64,000 nucleotides of DNA from Megachile rotundata (Eukaryota > Arthropoda > Insecta > Hymenoptera > Megachilidae): NCBI RefSeq assembly GCF_050947335.1, contig NW_027473366.1, forward strand, positions 908,995 to 972,994. Reading direction: 5' to 3'. The notes beneath the pieces were generated by a model. The model worked only from the letters and a program-made list of their open reading frames with translations, did no database searches and had not been told where the DNA came from. Position 1 is the stretch's first letter, and every line of letters begins with the position of its first letter. The position numbers and the translations under genes were made by a program. This document shows, in pieces, positions 49,661 to 61,435 of the stretch.

Positions 49661-51080
49661 TGATTGTGTGATTCTGATTGCGTGATTGTGATTGTGTGAC
49701 CGTGACTGTGTTGTCGTGATTGTGGGATTGTGACTGTGTGATCGTGATTGTGGGATTGAGACTGTGTGATTGTGTGATCGTGATTGAGATAGTGTGATTG
49801 TGATTGTGTGATTGTGATTGTGTGATTGTGGTTGTGTGACTGTGATTGTGTGATTGTGATTGTGTGATTGTGATTGTGTGATTGTGATTGTGTGATTGTG
49901 ATTGCGTGATTGTGATTGTGTGTTTGTGATTGTGTGATTGTGATTGTGTGATTGTGATTGTGTGAATGTGATTGTGTGATTGTGATTGTGTGATTGTGAT
50001 TGTGTGATTGTGATTGTGAGATTGTGATTGTGTGATTGTGATTGTGTGATTGTGATTGTGTGATTCTGATTGTGTGTTTGTGATTGTGTGATTGTGATGG
50101 TGATTGTGATTGTGTGACTGTGTGATTGTGATTGTGCGATCGAGATTGTGTGATCGTGACTGCGCGATCGTGATTGTGTGATCGTGATTGTGTGATCGTG
50201 ATTGTGTGATCGTGATTGTGTGATCGTGATTGTGTGATCGCGATTGTGTGATCGTGATTGTGTGATCGTGACTGTGTGATCGTGATTGTGTGATTGTGAT
50301 TGTGATTGTGCGACTGTGTGATTGTGATTTTGTGATTGTGATTGTGTGATTGTTATTGTGTGGTCATGATTGTGTGATCTTGATTGTGTGATCGTGATTG
50401 TGTGATCGTGATTGTGTGGTCGTGATTGTGTGATCGTGATTGTGTGATCGTGTTTGTGTGATCGTGATTGTGATTGTGACTGCGTGATTGTGATTGTCTG
50501 ACTGTGATTGTGTGATCGTGATTGTGTGATCGTGATTGTGTGACCTTGATTGTGTGATCGTGATTGAGTGATCGAGATTGTGTGATTGTAATTGTGTGAT
50601 TGTGATTGTGTGATTGTGATTGTGTGATTGTGATTGTGTGATTGTGATTGTGTGATCGTGATTATGGGATTGTGACAGTGTGATTGTGTGATCGTGACTG
50701 TGTGATCGTGATTGTGTGATCGTGATTGTGGGATTGTAACTGTGTGATTGTGTGATCGTGATTGAGATTGTGTGATTGTGATTGTGTGATCGTGATTGTG
50801 TGATTGTGATTGTGTGGTCGTGATTTTGTGATCGTGATTGCATGATCGTGATTGCGTGATCGTGATTGCGTGATCGTGAATGTGTGATCGTGATTGTGTG
50901 ATCGTGATTGTGCGATTGTGTTATTGTGATTGTGTGATACTGATTGTGTGGTTGTGATTCTGTGATCGTGACTGTGTGGTCGTGATTGTGGGATTGTGAC
51001 TGTGTGATTGTGTCATCGTGACTGTGTGATCGTGATTGTGGGATTGTGACTGTGTGATTGTGTGATCGTGATTGAGATTG
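49661..51080 (+). repeat. V-d block, copy 4
   Basis: GATTGCGTG, GACCGTGACTGTGTTGTCG (49698), GATTGAGACTG, GATTGAGATAG, GCGATCGAG (50136), GTGGTCATG near 50362, GTCTGACTG, GTGACCTTG, GATACTG near 50936, GTGTCATCG near 51011, closing TGATTGAGATTG. The left portion matches V-d copy 1 (11604 bp) and the right portion V-d copy 3 (4706 bp). Private changes are GATTATGGG near 50661 and GTAACTG near 50736. Confidence 0.85.
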
Positions 51081-51314
51081 TGTGATTGTGATTGTGTGAT
51101 TGTGATTGTGTGATTGTGATTGTGTGATTGTGATTGTGTGATTGTGATTGTGTGATTGTGTGATTGTGATTGTGTGATTGTGATTGTGTGATTGTGATTG
51201 TGTGATTGTGATTGTGTGATTGTGATTGTGTGATTGTGATTGTGTGATTGTGATTGTGTGATTGTGATTGTGTGATTGTGATTGTGTGATTGTGATTGTG
51301 TGATTGTGATTGTG
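51081..51314 (+). repeat. short H array with one 8-mer
   Basis: About 16 canonical units. It is the third member of the linker set at 41423 and 46375, two units longer than they are. Confidence 0.87.
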
Positions 51315-52302
51315 TGATCGTGATTGTGTGATCGTGATTGTGAATGTGTGATTGTGATTGTGATTGTGTGATTGTGATTGTGTGATTGTGATTGTGTGAT
51401 CGTGATTGTGTGATAGTGATTGTGTGATCGTGATTGTGTGATTGTGTTATTGTCATTGTGTGATTCTGATTGTGTGATTGTGATTGTGTGATTGTGATGG
51501 TGATTGTGATTGTGTGACTGTGTGATTGTGATTGTGCGATCGAGATTGTGTGATCGTGACTGTGTGATCGTGATTGTGTGATGGTGTTTCTGTGGTCGTG
51601 ATTGTGTGATCGTGATTGTGTGGTCGTGATTGTGTGATCGTGATTGTGTGATCGTGATTGTGTGATCGTGTTTGTGTGATCGTGATTGTGATTGTGACTG
51701 CGTGGTTGTGATTGTGTGACTGTGATTGTGTGATCGCGATTGTGTGATCGTGATTGTGTGATCGTGATAGTGTGACCGTGATTGTGTGATCGTGATTGTG
51801 TGATCGTGATTGTGTGATAGTGATTGTGATTGTGTGACTGTGTGATTATGATTGTGATTGTGTGGCTGTGTGATTGTAATTTTGTGATTGTGATTGTGTG
51901 ATTGTGATTGTGTGATCGTGACTGTGTGATCGTGATTGTATCATCGTGATTGTGTGATCGTGATTGTGTGACAGTGCTATTGTGATTGTGTGATTGTGAC
52001 TGTGTGATCGTGATTGTGTGATGGTGATTGTGTGATGGTGATTGTGTGATTGTGATTGTGTGATCGTGACTGTGTGATCGTGATTGTGTCATCGTGATTG
52101 TGTGATCATGATTGTGTGACTGTGTAATTGTGATTGTGTGATTCTGACTGTGTGATTGTGATTGTGTGATCGTGACTGTGCGATCGTGATTGTGTGATCG
52201 TGATTGTTGGATTGTGACTGTGTGATTGTGTGATCGTGACTGTGTGATCGTGATTGTGTGATCGTGATAGTGGGATTGTGACTGTGTGATTGTGTGATCG
52301 TG
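51315..52302 (+). repeat. mosaic V block (V-head, V-c core, V-b right end)
   Basis: V-head words are followed by GTTATTGTCATTG and GATGGTG, GCGATCGAG near 51538, and V-c words GTGTTTCTGTGG, GCGTGGTTG near 51699, GATAGTGTGACCG and GTAATTTTG. From about 51900 the words are those of V-b: TATCATCG, GACAGTGCTATTG, GTCATCG, ATCATG, GTGTAATTG, GATTGTTGGATTG and GATAGTGGG. Private changes are GATTATG near 51845 and GTGGCTG near 51863. The block ends ATCGTGATTGTGATTG, lacking the usual GATTGAG. Confidence 0.8.
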
Positions 52303-55300
52303 ATTGTGATTGTGTGATTGTGATTGTGTGATTGTGATTGTGTGATTGTGATTGTGTGATTGTGATTGTGTGATTGTGATTGTGTGATTGTGATTGTGTG
52401 ATTGTGATTGTGTGATTGTGATTGTGTGATTGTGATTGTGTGATTGTGATTGTGTGATTGTGATTGTGTGATTGTGATTGTGTGATTGTGATTGTGTGAT
52501 TGTGATTGTGTGATTGTGATTGTGTGATTGTGATTGTGTGATTGTGATTGTGTGATTGTGATTGTGTGATTGTGATTGTGTGATTGTGATTGTGTGATTG
52601 TGATTGTGTGATTGTGATTGTGTGATTGTGATTGTGTGATTGTGATTGTGTGATTGTGATTGTGTGATTGTGATTGTGTGATTGTGATTGTGTGATTGTG
52701 ATTGTGTGATTGTGATTGTGTGATTGTGATTGTGTGATTGTGATTGTGTGATTGTGATTGTGTGATTGTGATTGTGTGATTGTGATTGTGTGATTGTGAT
52801 TGTGTGATTGTGATTGTGTGATTGTGATTGTGTGATTGTGATTGTGTGATTGTGATTGTGTGATTGTGATTGTGTGATTGTGATTGTGTGATTGTGATTG
52901 TGTGATTGTGATTGTGTGATTGTGATTGTGTGATTGTGATTGTGTGATTGTGATTGTGTGATTGTGATTGTGTGATTGTGATTGTGTGATTGTGATTGTG
53001 TGATTGTGATTGTGTGATTGTGATTGTGTGATTGTGATTGTGTGATTGTGATTGTGTGATTGTGATTGTGTGATTGTGATTGTGTGATTGTGATTGTGTG
53101 ATTGTGATTGTGTGATTGTGATTGTGTGATTGTGATTGTGTGATTGTGATTGTGTGATTGTGATTGTGTGATTGTGATTGTGTGATTGTGATTGTGTGAT
53201 TGTGATTGTGTGATTGTGATTGTGTGATTGTGATTGTGTGATTGTGATTGTGTGATTGTGATTGTGTGATTGTGATTGTGTGATTGTGATTGTGTGATTG
53301 TGATTGTGTGATTGTGATTGTGTGATTGTGATTGTGTGATTGTGATTGTGTGATTGTGATTGTGTGATTGTGATTGTGTGATTGTGATTGTGTGATTGTG
53401 ATTGTGTGATTGTGATTGTGTGATTGTGATTGTGTGATTGTGATTGTGTGATTGTGATTGTGTGATTGTGATTGTGTGATTGTGATTGTGTGATTGTGAT
53501 TGTGTGATTGTGATTGTGTGATTGTGATTGTGTGATTGTGATTGTGTGATTGTGATTGTGTGATTGTGATTGTGTGATTGTGATTGTGTGATTGTGATTG
53601 TGTGATTGTGATTGTGTGATTGTGATTGTGTGATTGTGATTGTGTGATTGTGATTGTGTGATTGTGATTGTGTGATTGTGATTGTGTGATTGTGATTGTG
53701 TGATTGTGATTGTGTGATTGTGATTGTGTGATTGTGATTGTGTGATTGTGATTGTGTGATTGTGATTGTGTGATTGTGATTGTGTGATTGTGATTGTGTG
53801 ATTGTGATTGTGTGATTGTGATTGTGTGATTGTGATTGTGTGATTGTGATTGTGTGATTGTGATTGTGTGATTGTGATTGTGTGATTGTGATTGTGTGAT
53901 TGTGATTGTGTGATTGTGATTGTGTGATTGTGATTGTGTGATTGTGATTGTGTGATTGTGATTGTGTGATTGTGATTGTGTGATTGTGATTGTGTGATTG
54001 TGATTGTGTGATTGTGATTGTGTGATTGTGATTGTGTGATTGTGATTGTGTGATTGTGATTGTGTGATTGTGATTGTGTGATTGTGATTGTGTGATTGTG
54101 ATTGTGTGATTGTGATTGTGTGATTGTGATTGTGTGATTGTGATTGTGTGATTGTGATTGTGTGATTGTGATTGTGTGATTGTGATTGTGTGATTGTGAT
54201 TGTGTGATTGTGATTGTGTGATTGTGATTGTGTGATTGTGATTGTGTGATTGTGATTGTGTGATTGTGATTGTGTGATTGTGATTGTGTGATTGTGATTG
54301 TGTGATTGTGATTGTGTGATTGTGATTGTGTGATTGTGATTGTGTGATTGTGATTGTGTGATTGTGATTGTGTGATTGTGATTGTGTGATTGTGATTGTG
54401 TGATTGTGATTGTGTGATTGTGATTGTGTGATTGTGATTGTGTGATTGTGATTGTGTGATTGTGATTGTGTGATTGTGATTGTGTGATTGTGATTGTGTG
54501 ATTGTGATTGTGTGATTGTGATTGTGTGATTGTGATTGTGTGATTGTGATTGTGTGATTGTGATTGTGTGATTGTGATTGTGTGATTGTGATTGTGTGAT
54601 TGTGATTGTGTGATTGTGATTGTGTGATTGTGATTGTGTGATTGTGATTGTGTGATTGTGATTGTGTGATTGTGATTGTGTGATTGTGATTGTGTGATTG
54701 TGATTGTGTGATTGTGATTGTGTGATTGTGATTGTGTGATTGTGATTGTGTGATTGTGATTGTGTGATTGTGATTGTGTGATTGTGATTGTGTGATTGTG
54801 ATTGTGTGATTGTGATTGTGTGATTGTGATTGTGTGATTGTGATTGTGTGATTGTGATTGTGTGATTGTGATTGTGTGATTGTGATTGTGTGATTGTGAT
54901 TGTGTGATTGTGATTGTGTGATTGTGATTGTGTGATTGTGATTGTGTGATTGTGATTGTGTGATTGTGATTGTGTGATTGTGATTGTGTGATTGTGATTG
55001 TGTGATTGTGATTGTGTGATTGTGATTGTGTGATTGTGATTGTGTGATTGTGATTGTGTGATTGTGATTGTGTGATTGTGATTGTGTGATTGTGATTGTG
55101 TGATTGTGATTGTGTGATTGTGATTGTGTGATTGTGATTGTGTGATTGTGATTGTGTGATTGTGATTGTGTGATTGTGATTGTGTGATTGTGATTGTGTG
55201 ATTGTGATTGTGTGATTGTGATTGTGTGATTGTGATTGTGTGATTGTGATTGTGTGATTGTGATTGTGTGATTGTGATTGTGTGATTGTGATTGTGTGAT

Positions 55301-55322
55301 TGTGATTGTGTGATTGTGATTG
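52303..55322 (+). repeat. H array 10 (3.0 kb, perfect)
   Basis: About 215 canonical units, the longest uninterrupted run in the window. The register checked every 420 bp is unchanged from 52321 to 55261, so there is no 6-mer or 8-mer step, and I saw no substitution. Confidence 0.96.
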
Positions 55323-55458
55323 TGTGATCGTGATTGTGTGATCGTGATTGTGAATGTGTGATTGTGATTGTGATTGTGTGAATGTGTGATTGTGATTGTG
55401 TGATCGTGATTGTGTGATAGTGATTGTGTGATCGTGATTGTGTGATTGTGTGATTCTG
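55323..55458 (+). repeat. isolated V-head
   Basis: A block of about 135 bp: two ATCG units, GTGAATGTG, an extra 6-mer, GTGAATGTG again, ATCG, GTGATAG, ATCG, an 8-mer and GATTCTG. The same head precedes full V-c blocks at 41630, 46582 and 61436 and the shortened ones at 56152 and 58463; here it stands alone between H arrays. Confidence 0.87.
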
Positions 55459-56151
55459 ATTGTGTGATTGTGATTGTGTGATTGTGATTGTGTGATTGTG
55501 ATTGTGTGATTGTGATTGTGTGATTGTGATTGTGTGATTGTGATTGTGTGATTGTGATTGTGTGATTGTGATTGTGTGATTGTGATTGTGTGATTGTGAT
55601 TGTGTGATTGTGATTGTGTGATTGTGATTGTGTGATTGTGATTGTGTGATTGTGATTGTGTGATTGTGATTGTGTGATTGTGATTGTGTGATTGTGATTG
55701 TGTGATTGTGATTGTGTGATTGTGATTGTGTGATTGTGATTGTGTGATTGTGATTGTGTGATTGTGATTGTGTGATTGTGATTGTGTGATTGTGATTGTG
55801 TGATTGTGATTGTGTGATTGTGATTGTGTGATTGTGATTGTGTGATTGTGATTGTGTGATTGTGATTGTGTGATTGTGATTGTGTGATTGTGATTGTGTG
55901 ATTGTGATTGTGTGATTGTGATTGTGTGATTGTGATTGTGTGATTGTGATTGTGTGATTGTGATTGTGTGATTGTGATTGTGTGATTGTGATTGTGTGAT
56001 TGTGATTGTGTGATTGTGATTGTGTGATTGTGATTGTGTGATTGTGATTGTGTGATTGTGATTGTGTGATTGTGATTGTGTGATTGTGATTGTGTGATTG
56101 TGATTGTGTGATTGTGATTGTGTGATTGTGATTGTGTGATTGTGATTGTGT
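55459..56151 (+). repeat. H array 11
   Basis: About 49 canonical units with no substitution seen. Confidence 0.93.
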
Positions 56152-57300
56152 GATCGTGATTGTGTGATCGTGATTGTGAATGTGTGATTGTGATTGTGAT
56201 TGTGTGAATGTGTGATTGTGATTGTGTGATCGTGATTGTGTGATAGTGATTGTGTGATCGTGATTGTGTGATTGTGTGATTCTGATTGTGTGATTGTGAT
56301 TGTGTGATTGTGATTGTGTGATTGTGATTGTGTGATTGTGATTGTGTGATTGTGATTGTGTGATCGTGATTGTGTGATCGTGATTGTGTGATCGTGATTG
56401 TGAATGTGTGATGGTGATTGTGATTGTGTGACTGTGTGATTGGGATTGTGCGATCGAGATTGTGTGATCGTGACTGTGTGATCGTGATTGTGTGATGGTG
56501 TTTCTGTGGTCGTGATTGTGTGACCGTGATTGTGTGGTCGTGATTGTGTGATCGTGATTGTGTGATCGTGTTTGTGTGATCGTGATTGTGATTGTGACTG
56601 CGTGGTTGTGATTGTGTGACTGTGATTGTGTGATCGCGATTGTGTGATCGTGATTGTGTGATCGTGATAGTGTGACCGTGATTGTGTGATCGTGATTGTG
56701 TGATCGTGATTGTGTGATCGTGATTGTGTGATCGTGATTGTGTGATCGTGATTGTGTGATCGTGATTGTGTGATAGTGATTGTGATTGTGTGACTGTGTG
56801 ATTGTGATTGTGATTGTGTGACTGTGTGATTGTAATTTTGTGATTGTGATTGTGTGATTGTGATTGTGTGATCGTGACTGTGTGATCGTGATTGTATCAT
56901 CGTGGTTGTGTGATCGTGATTGTGTGACAGTGCTATTGTAATTGTGTGATTGTGATTGTGTGATTGTGATTGTGTGATTGTGATTGTGTGATTGTGATTG
57001 TGTGATCGTGATTGTGTGATCGTGATTGTGTGATCGTGATTGTGAATGTGTGATGGTGATTGTGATTGTGTGACTGTGTGATTGGGATTGTGCGATCGAG
57101 ATTGTGTGATCGTGACTGTGTGATCGTGATTGTGTGATGGTGTTTCTGTGGTCGTGATTGTGTGACCGTGATTGTGTGGTCGTGATTGTGTGATCGTGAT
57201 TGTGTGATCGTGTTTGTGTGATCGTGATTGTGATTGTGACTGCGTGGTTGTGATTGTGTGACTGTGATTGTGTGATCGCGATTGTGTGATCGTGATTGTG
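56152..57300 (+). repeat. shortened V-c block with internal 642-bp partial duplication
   Basis: V-head, GTGATTGGGATTG, GCGATCGAG (56450), GTGTTTCTGTGG, GCGTGG near 56600, GATAGTGTGACCG, six consecutive ATCG units (56689-56759), GTGATAG, GTAATTTTG, TATCATCGTGGTTG (private), GACAGTGCTATTGTAATTG near 56926. Then ATCG units lead into a second GTGATTGGGATTG and GCGATCGAG (57092, 642 bp on) and a second GCGTGG near 57242. It ends at GATCGCG and one ATCG. GCGATCGC is absent. Confidence 0.82.
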
Positions 57301-58462
57301 TGATTGTGATTGTGTGATTGTGATTGTGTGATTGTGATTGTGTGATTGTGATTGTGTGATTGTGATTGTGTGATTGTGATTGTGTGATTGTGATTGTGTG
57401 ATTGTGATTGTGTGATTGTGATTGTGTGATTGTGATTGTGTGATTGTGATTGTGTGATTGTGATTGTGTGATTGTGATTGTGTGATTGTGATTGTGTGAT
57501 TGTGATTGTGTGATTGTGATTGTGTGATTGTGATTGTGTGATTGTGATTGTGTGATTGTGATTGTGTGATTGTGATTGTGTGATTGTGATTGTGTGATTG
57601 TGATTGTGTGATTGTGATTGTGTGATTGTGATTGTGTGATTGTGATTGTGTGATTGTGATTGTGTGATTGTGATTGTGTGATTGTGATTGTGTGATTGTG
57701 ATTGTGTGATTGTGATTGTGTGATTGTGATTGTGTGATTGTGATTGTGTGATTGTGATTGTGTGATTGTGATTGTGTGATTGTGATTGTGTGATTGTGAT
57801 TGTGTGATTGTGATTGTGTGATTGTGATTGTGTGATTGTGATTGTGTGATTGTGATTGTGTGATTGTGATTGTGTGATTGTGATTGTGTGATTGTGATTG
57901 TGTGATTGTGATTGTGTGATTGTGATTGTGTGATTGTGATTGTGTGATTGTGATTGTGTGATTGTGATTGTGTGATTGTGATTGTGTGATTGTGATTGTG
58001 TGATTGTGATTGTGTGATTGTGATTGTGTGATTGTGATTGTGTGATTGTGATTGTGTGATTGTGATTGTGTGATTGTGATTGTGTGATTGTGATTGTGTG
58101 ATTGTGATTGTGTGATTGTGATTGTGTGATTGTGATTGTGTGATTGTGATTGTGTGATTGTGATTGTGTGATTGTGATTGTGTGATTGTGATTGTGTGAT
58201 TGTGATTGTGTGATTGTGATTGTGTGATTGTGATTGTGTGATTGTGATTGTGTGATTGTGATTGTGTGATTGTGATTGTGTGATTGTGATTGTGTGATTG
58301 TGATTGTGTGATTGTGATTGTGTGATTGTGATTGTGTGATTGTGATTGTGTGATTGTGATTGTGTGATTGTGATTGTGTGATTGTGATTGTGTGATTGTG
58401 ATTGTGTGATTGTGATTGTGTGATTGTGATTGTGTGATTGTGATTGTGTGATTGTGATTGTG
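57301..58462 (+). repeat. H array 12 (perfect)
   Basis: About 83 canonical units with unchanged register at 57301, 57721 and 58141. Confidence 0.95.
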
Positions 58463-59075
58463 TGATCGTGATTGTGTGATCGTGATTGTGAATGTGTGAT
58501 TGTGATTGTGATTGTGTGAATGTGTGATTGTGATTGTGTGATCGTGATTGTGTGATAGTGATTGTGTGTTCGTGATTGTGTGATTGTGTGATTCTGATTG
58601 TGTGATTGTGATTGTGTGATTGTGATTGTGTGATTGTGATTGTGTGATTGTGATTGTGTGATCGTGATTGTGTGATCGTGATTGTGTGATCGTGATTGTG
58701 AATGTGTGATGGTGATTGTGATTGTGTGACTGTGTGATTGGGATTGTGCGATCGAGATTGTGTGATCGTGACTGTGTGATCGTGATTGTGTGATGGTGTT
58801 TCTGTGGTCGTGATTGTGTGACCGTGATTGTGTGGTCGTGATTGTGTGATCGTGATTGTGTGATCGTGTTTGTGTGATCGTGATTGTGATTGTGACTGCG
58901 TGGTTGTGATTGTGTGACTGTGATTGTGTGATCGCGATTGTGTGATCGTGATTGTGTGATCGTGATAGTGTGACCGTGATTGTGTGATCGTGATTGTGTG
59001 ATCGTGATTGTGTGATCGTGATTGTGTGATCGTGATTGTGTGATCGTGATTGTGTGATCGTGATTGTGTGATAGT
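58463..59075 (+). repeat. shortened V-c block
   Basis: V-head with a private GTGTGTTCG near 58565, GCGATCGAG (58748), GTGTTTCTGTGG, GCGTGG near 58899, GATAGTGTGACCG, six ATCG units (58987-59057) and GTGATAG at 59071, after which canonical units resume. The GTAATTTTG-to-GCGATCGC right half of V-c is missing. Confidence 0.85.
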
Positions 59076-61435
59076 GATTGTGTGATTGTGATTGTGTGAT
59101 TGTGATTGTGTGATTGTGATTGTGTGATTGTGATTGTGTGATTGTGATTGTGTGATTGTGATTGTGTGATTGTGATTGTGTGATTGTGATTGTGTGATTG
59201 TGATTGTGTGATTGTGATTGTGTGATTGTGATTGTGTGATTGTGATTGTGTGATTGTGATTGTGTGATTGTGATTGTGTGATTGTGATTGTGTGATTGTG
59301 ATTGTGTGATTGTGATTGTGTGATTGTGATTGTGTGATTGTGATTGTGTGATTGTGATTGTGTGATTGTGATTGTGTGATTGTGATTGTGTGATTGTGAT
59401 TGTGTGATTGTGATTGTGTGATTGTGATTGTGTGATTGTGATTGTGTGATTGTGATTGTGTGATTGTGATTGTGTGATTGTGATTGTGTGATTGTGATTG
59501 TGTGATTGTGATTGTGTGATTGTGATTGTGTGATTGTGATTGTGTGATTGTGATTGTGTGATTGTGATTGTGTGATTGTGATTGTGTGATTGTGATTGTG
59601 TGATTGTGATTGTGTGATTGTGATTGTGTGATTGTGATTGTGTGATTGTGATTGTGTGATTGTGATTGTGTGATTGTGATTGTGTGATTGTGATTGTGTG
59701 ATTGTGATTGTGTGATTGTGATTGTGTGATTGTGATTGTGTGATTGTGATTGTGTGATTGTGATTGTGTGATTGTGATTGTGTGATTGTGATTGTGTGAT
59801 TGTGATTGTGTGATTGTGATTGTGTGATTGTGATTGTGTGATTGTGATTGTGTGATTGTGATTGTGTGATTGTGATTGTGTGATTGTGATTGTGTGATTG
59901 TGATTGTGTGATTGTGATTGTGTGATTGTGATTGTGTGATTGTGATTGTGTGATTGTGATTGTGTGATTGTGATTGTGTGATTGTGATTGTGTGATTGTG
60001 ATTGTGTGATTGTGATTGTGTGATTGTGATTGTGTGATTGTGATTGTGTGATTGTGATTGTGTGATTGTGATTGTGTGATTGTGATTGTGTGATTGTGAT
60101 TGTGTGATTGTGATTGTGTGATTGTGATTGTGTGATTGTGATTGTGTGATTGTGATTGTGTGATTGTGATTGTGTGATTGTGATTGTGTGATTGTGATTG
60201 TGTGATTGTGATTGTGTGATTGTGATTGTGTGATTGTGATTGTGTGATTGTGATTGTGTGATTGTGATTGTGTGATTGTGATTGTGTGATTGTGATTGTG
60301 TGATTGTGATTGTGTGATTGTGATTGTGTGATTGTGATTGTGTGATTGTGATTGTGTGATTGTGATTGTGTGATTGTGATTGTGTGATTGTGATTGTGTG
60401 ATTGTGATTGTGTGATTGTGATTGTGTGATTGTGATTGTGTGATTGTGATTGTGTGATTGTGATTGTGTGATTGTGATTGTGTGATTGTGATTGTGTGAT
60501 TGTGATTGTGTGATTGTGATTGTGTGATTGTGATTGTGTGATTGTGATTGTGTGATTGTGATTGTGTGATTGTGATTGTGTGATTGTGATTGTGTGATTG
60601 TGATTGTGTGATTGTGATTGTGTGATTGTGATTGTGTGATTGTGATTGTGTGATTGTGATTGTGTGATTGTGATTGTGTGATTGTGATTGTGTGATTGTG
60701 ATTGTGTGATTGTGATTGTGTGATTGTGATTGTGTGATTGTGATTGTGTGATTGTGATTGTGTGATTGTGATTGTGTGATTGTGATTGTGTGATTGTGAT
60801 TGTGTGATTGTGATTGTGTGATTGTGATTGTGTGATTGTGATTGTGTGATTGTGATTGTGTGATTGTGATTGTGTGATTGTGATTGTGTGATTGTGATTG
60901 TGTGATTGTGATTGTGTGATTGTGATTGTGTGATTGTGATTGTGTGATTGTGATTGTGTGATTGTGATTGTGTGATTGTGATTGTGTGATTGTGATTGTG
61001 TGATTGTGATTGTGTGATTGTGATTGTGTGATTGTGATTGTGTGATTGTGATTGTGTGATTGTGATTGTGTGATTGTGATTGTGTGATTGTGATTGTGTG
61101 ATTGTGATTGTGTGATTGTGATTGTGTGATTGTGATTGTGTGATTGTGATTGTGTGATTGTGATTGTGTGATTGTGATTGTGTGATTGTGATTGTGTGAT
61201 TGTGATTGTGTGATTGTGATTGTGTGATTGTGATTGTGTGATTGTGATTGTGTGATTGTGATTGTGTGATTGTGATTGTGTGATTGTGATTGTGTGATTG
61301 TGATTGTGTGATTGTGATTGTGTGATTGTGATTGTGTGATTGTGATTGTGTGATTGTGATTGTGTGATTGTGATTGTGTGATTGTGATTGTGTGATTGTG
61401 ATTGTGTGATTGTGATTGTGTGATTGTGATTGTGT
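59076..61435 (+). repeat. H array 13 (2.4 kb, perfect)
   Basis: About 168 canonical units. The register is unchanged at 59101, 59521, 59941, 60361, 60781 and 61201. Confidence 0.96.
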
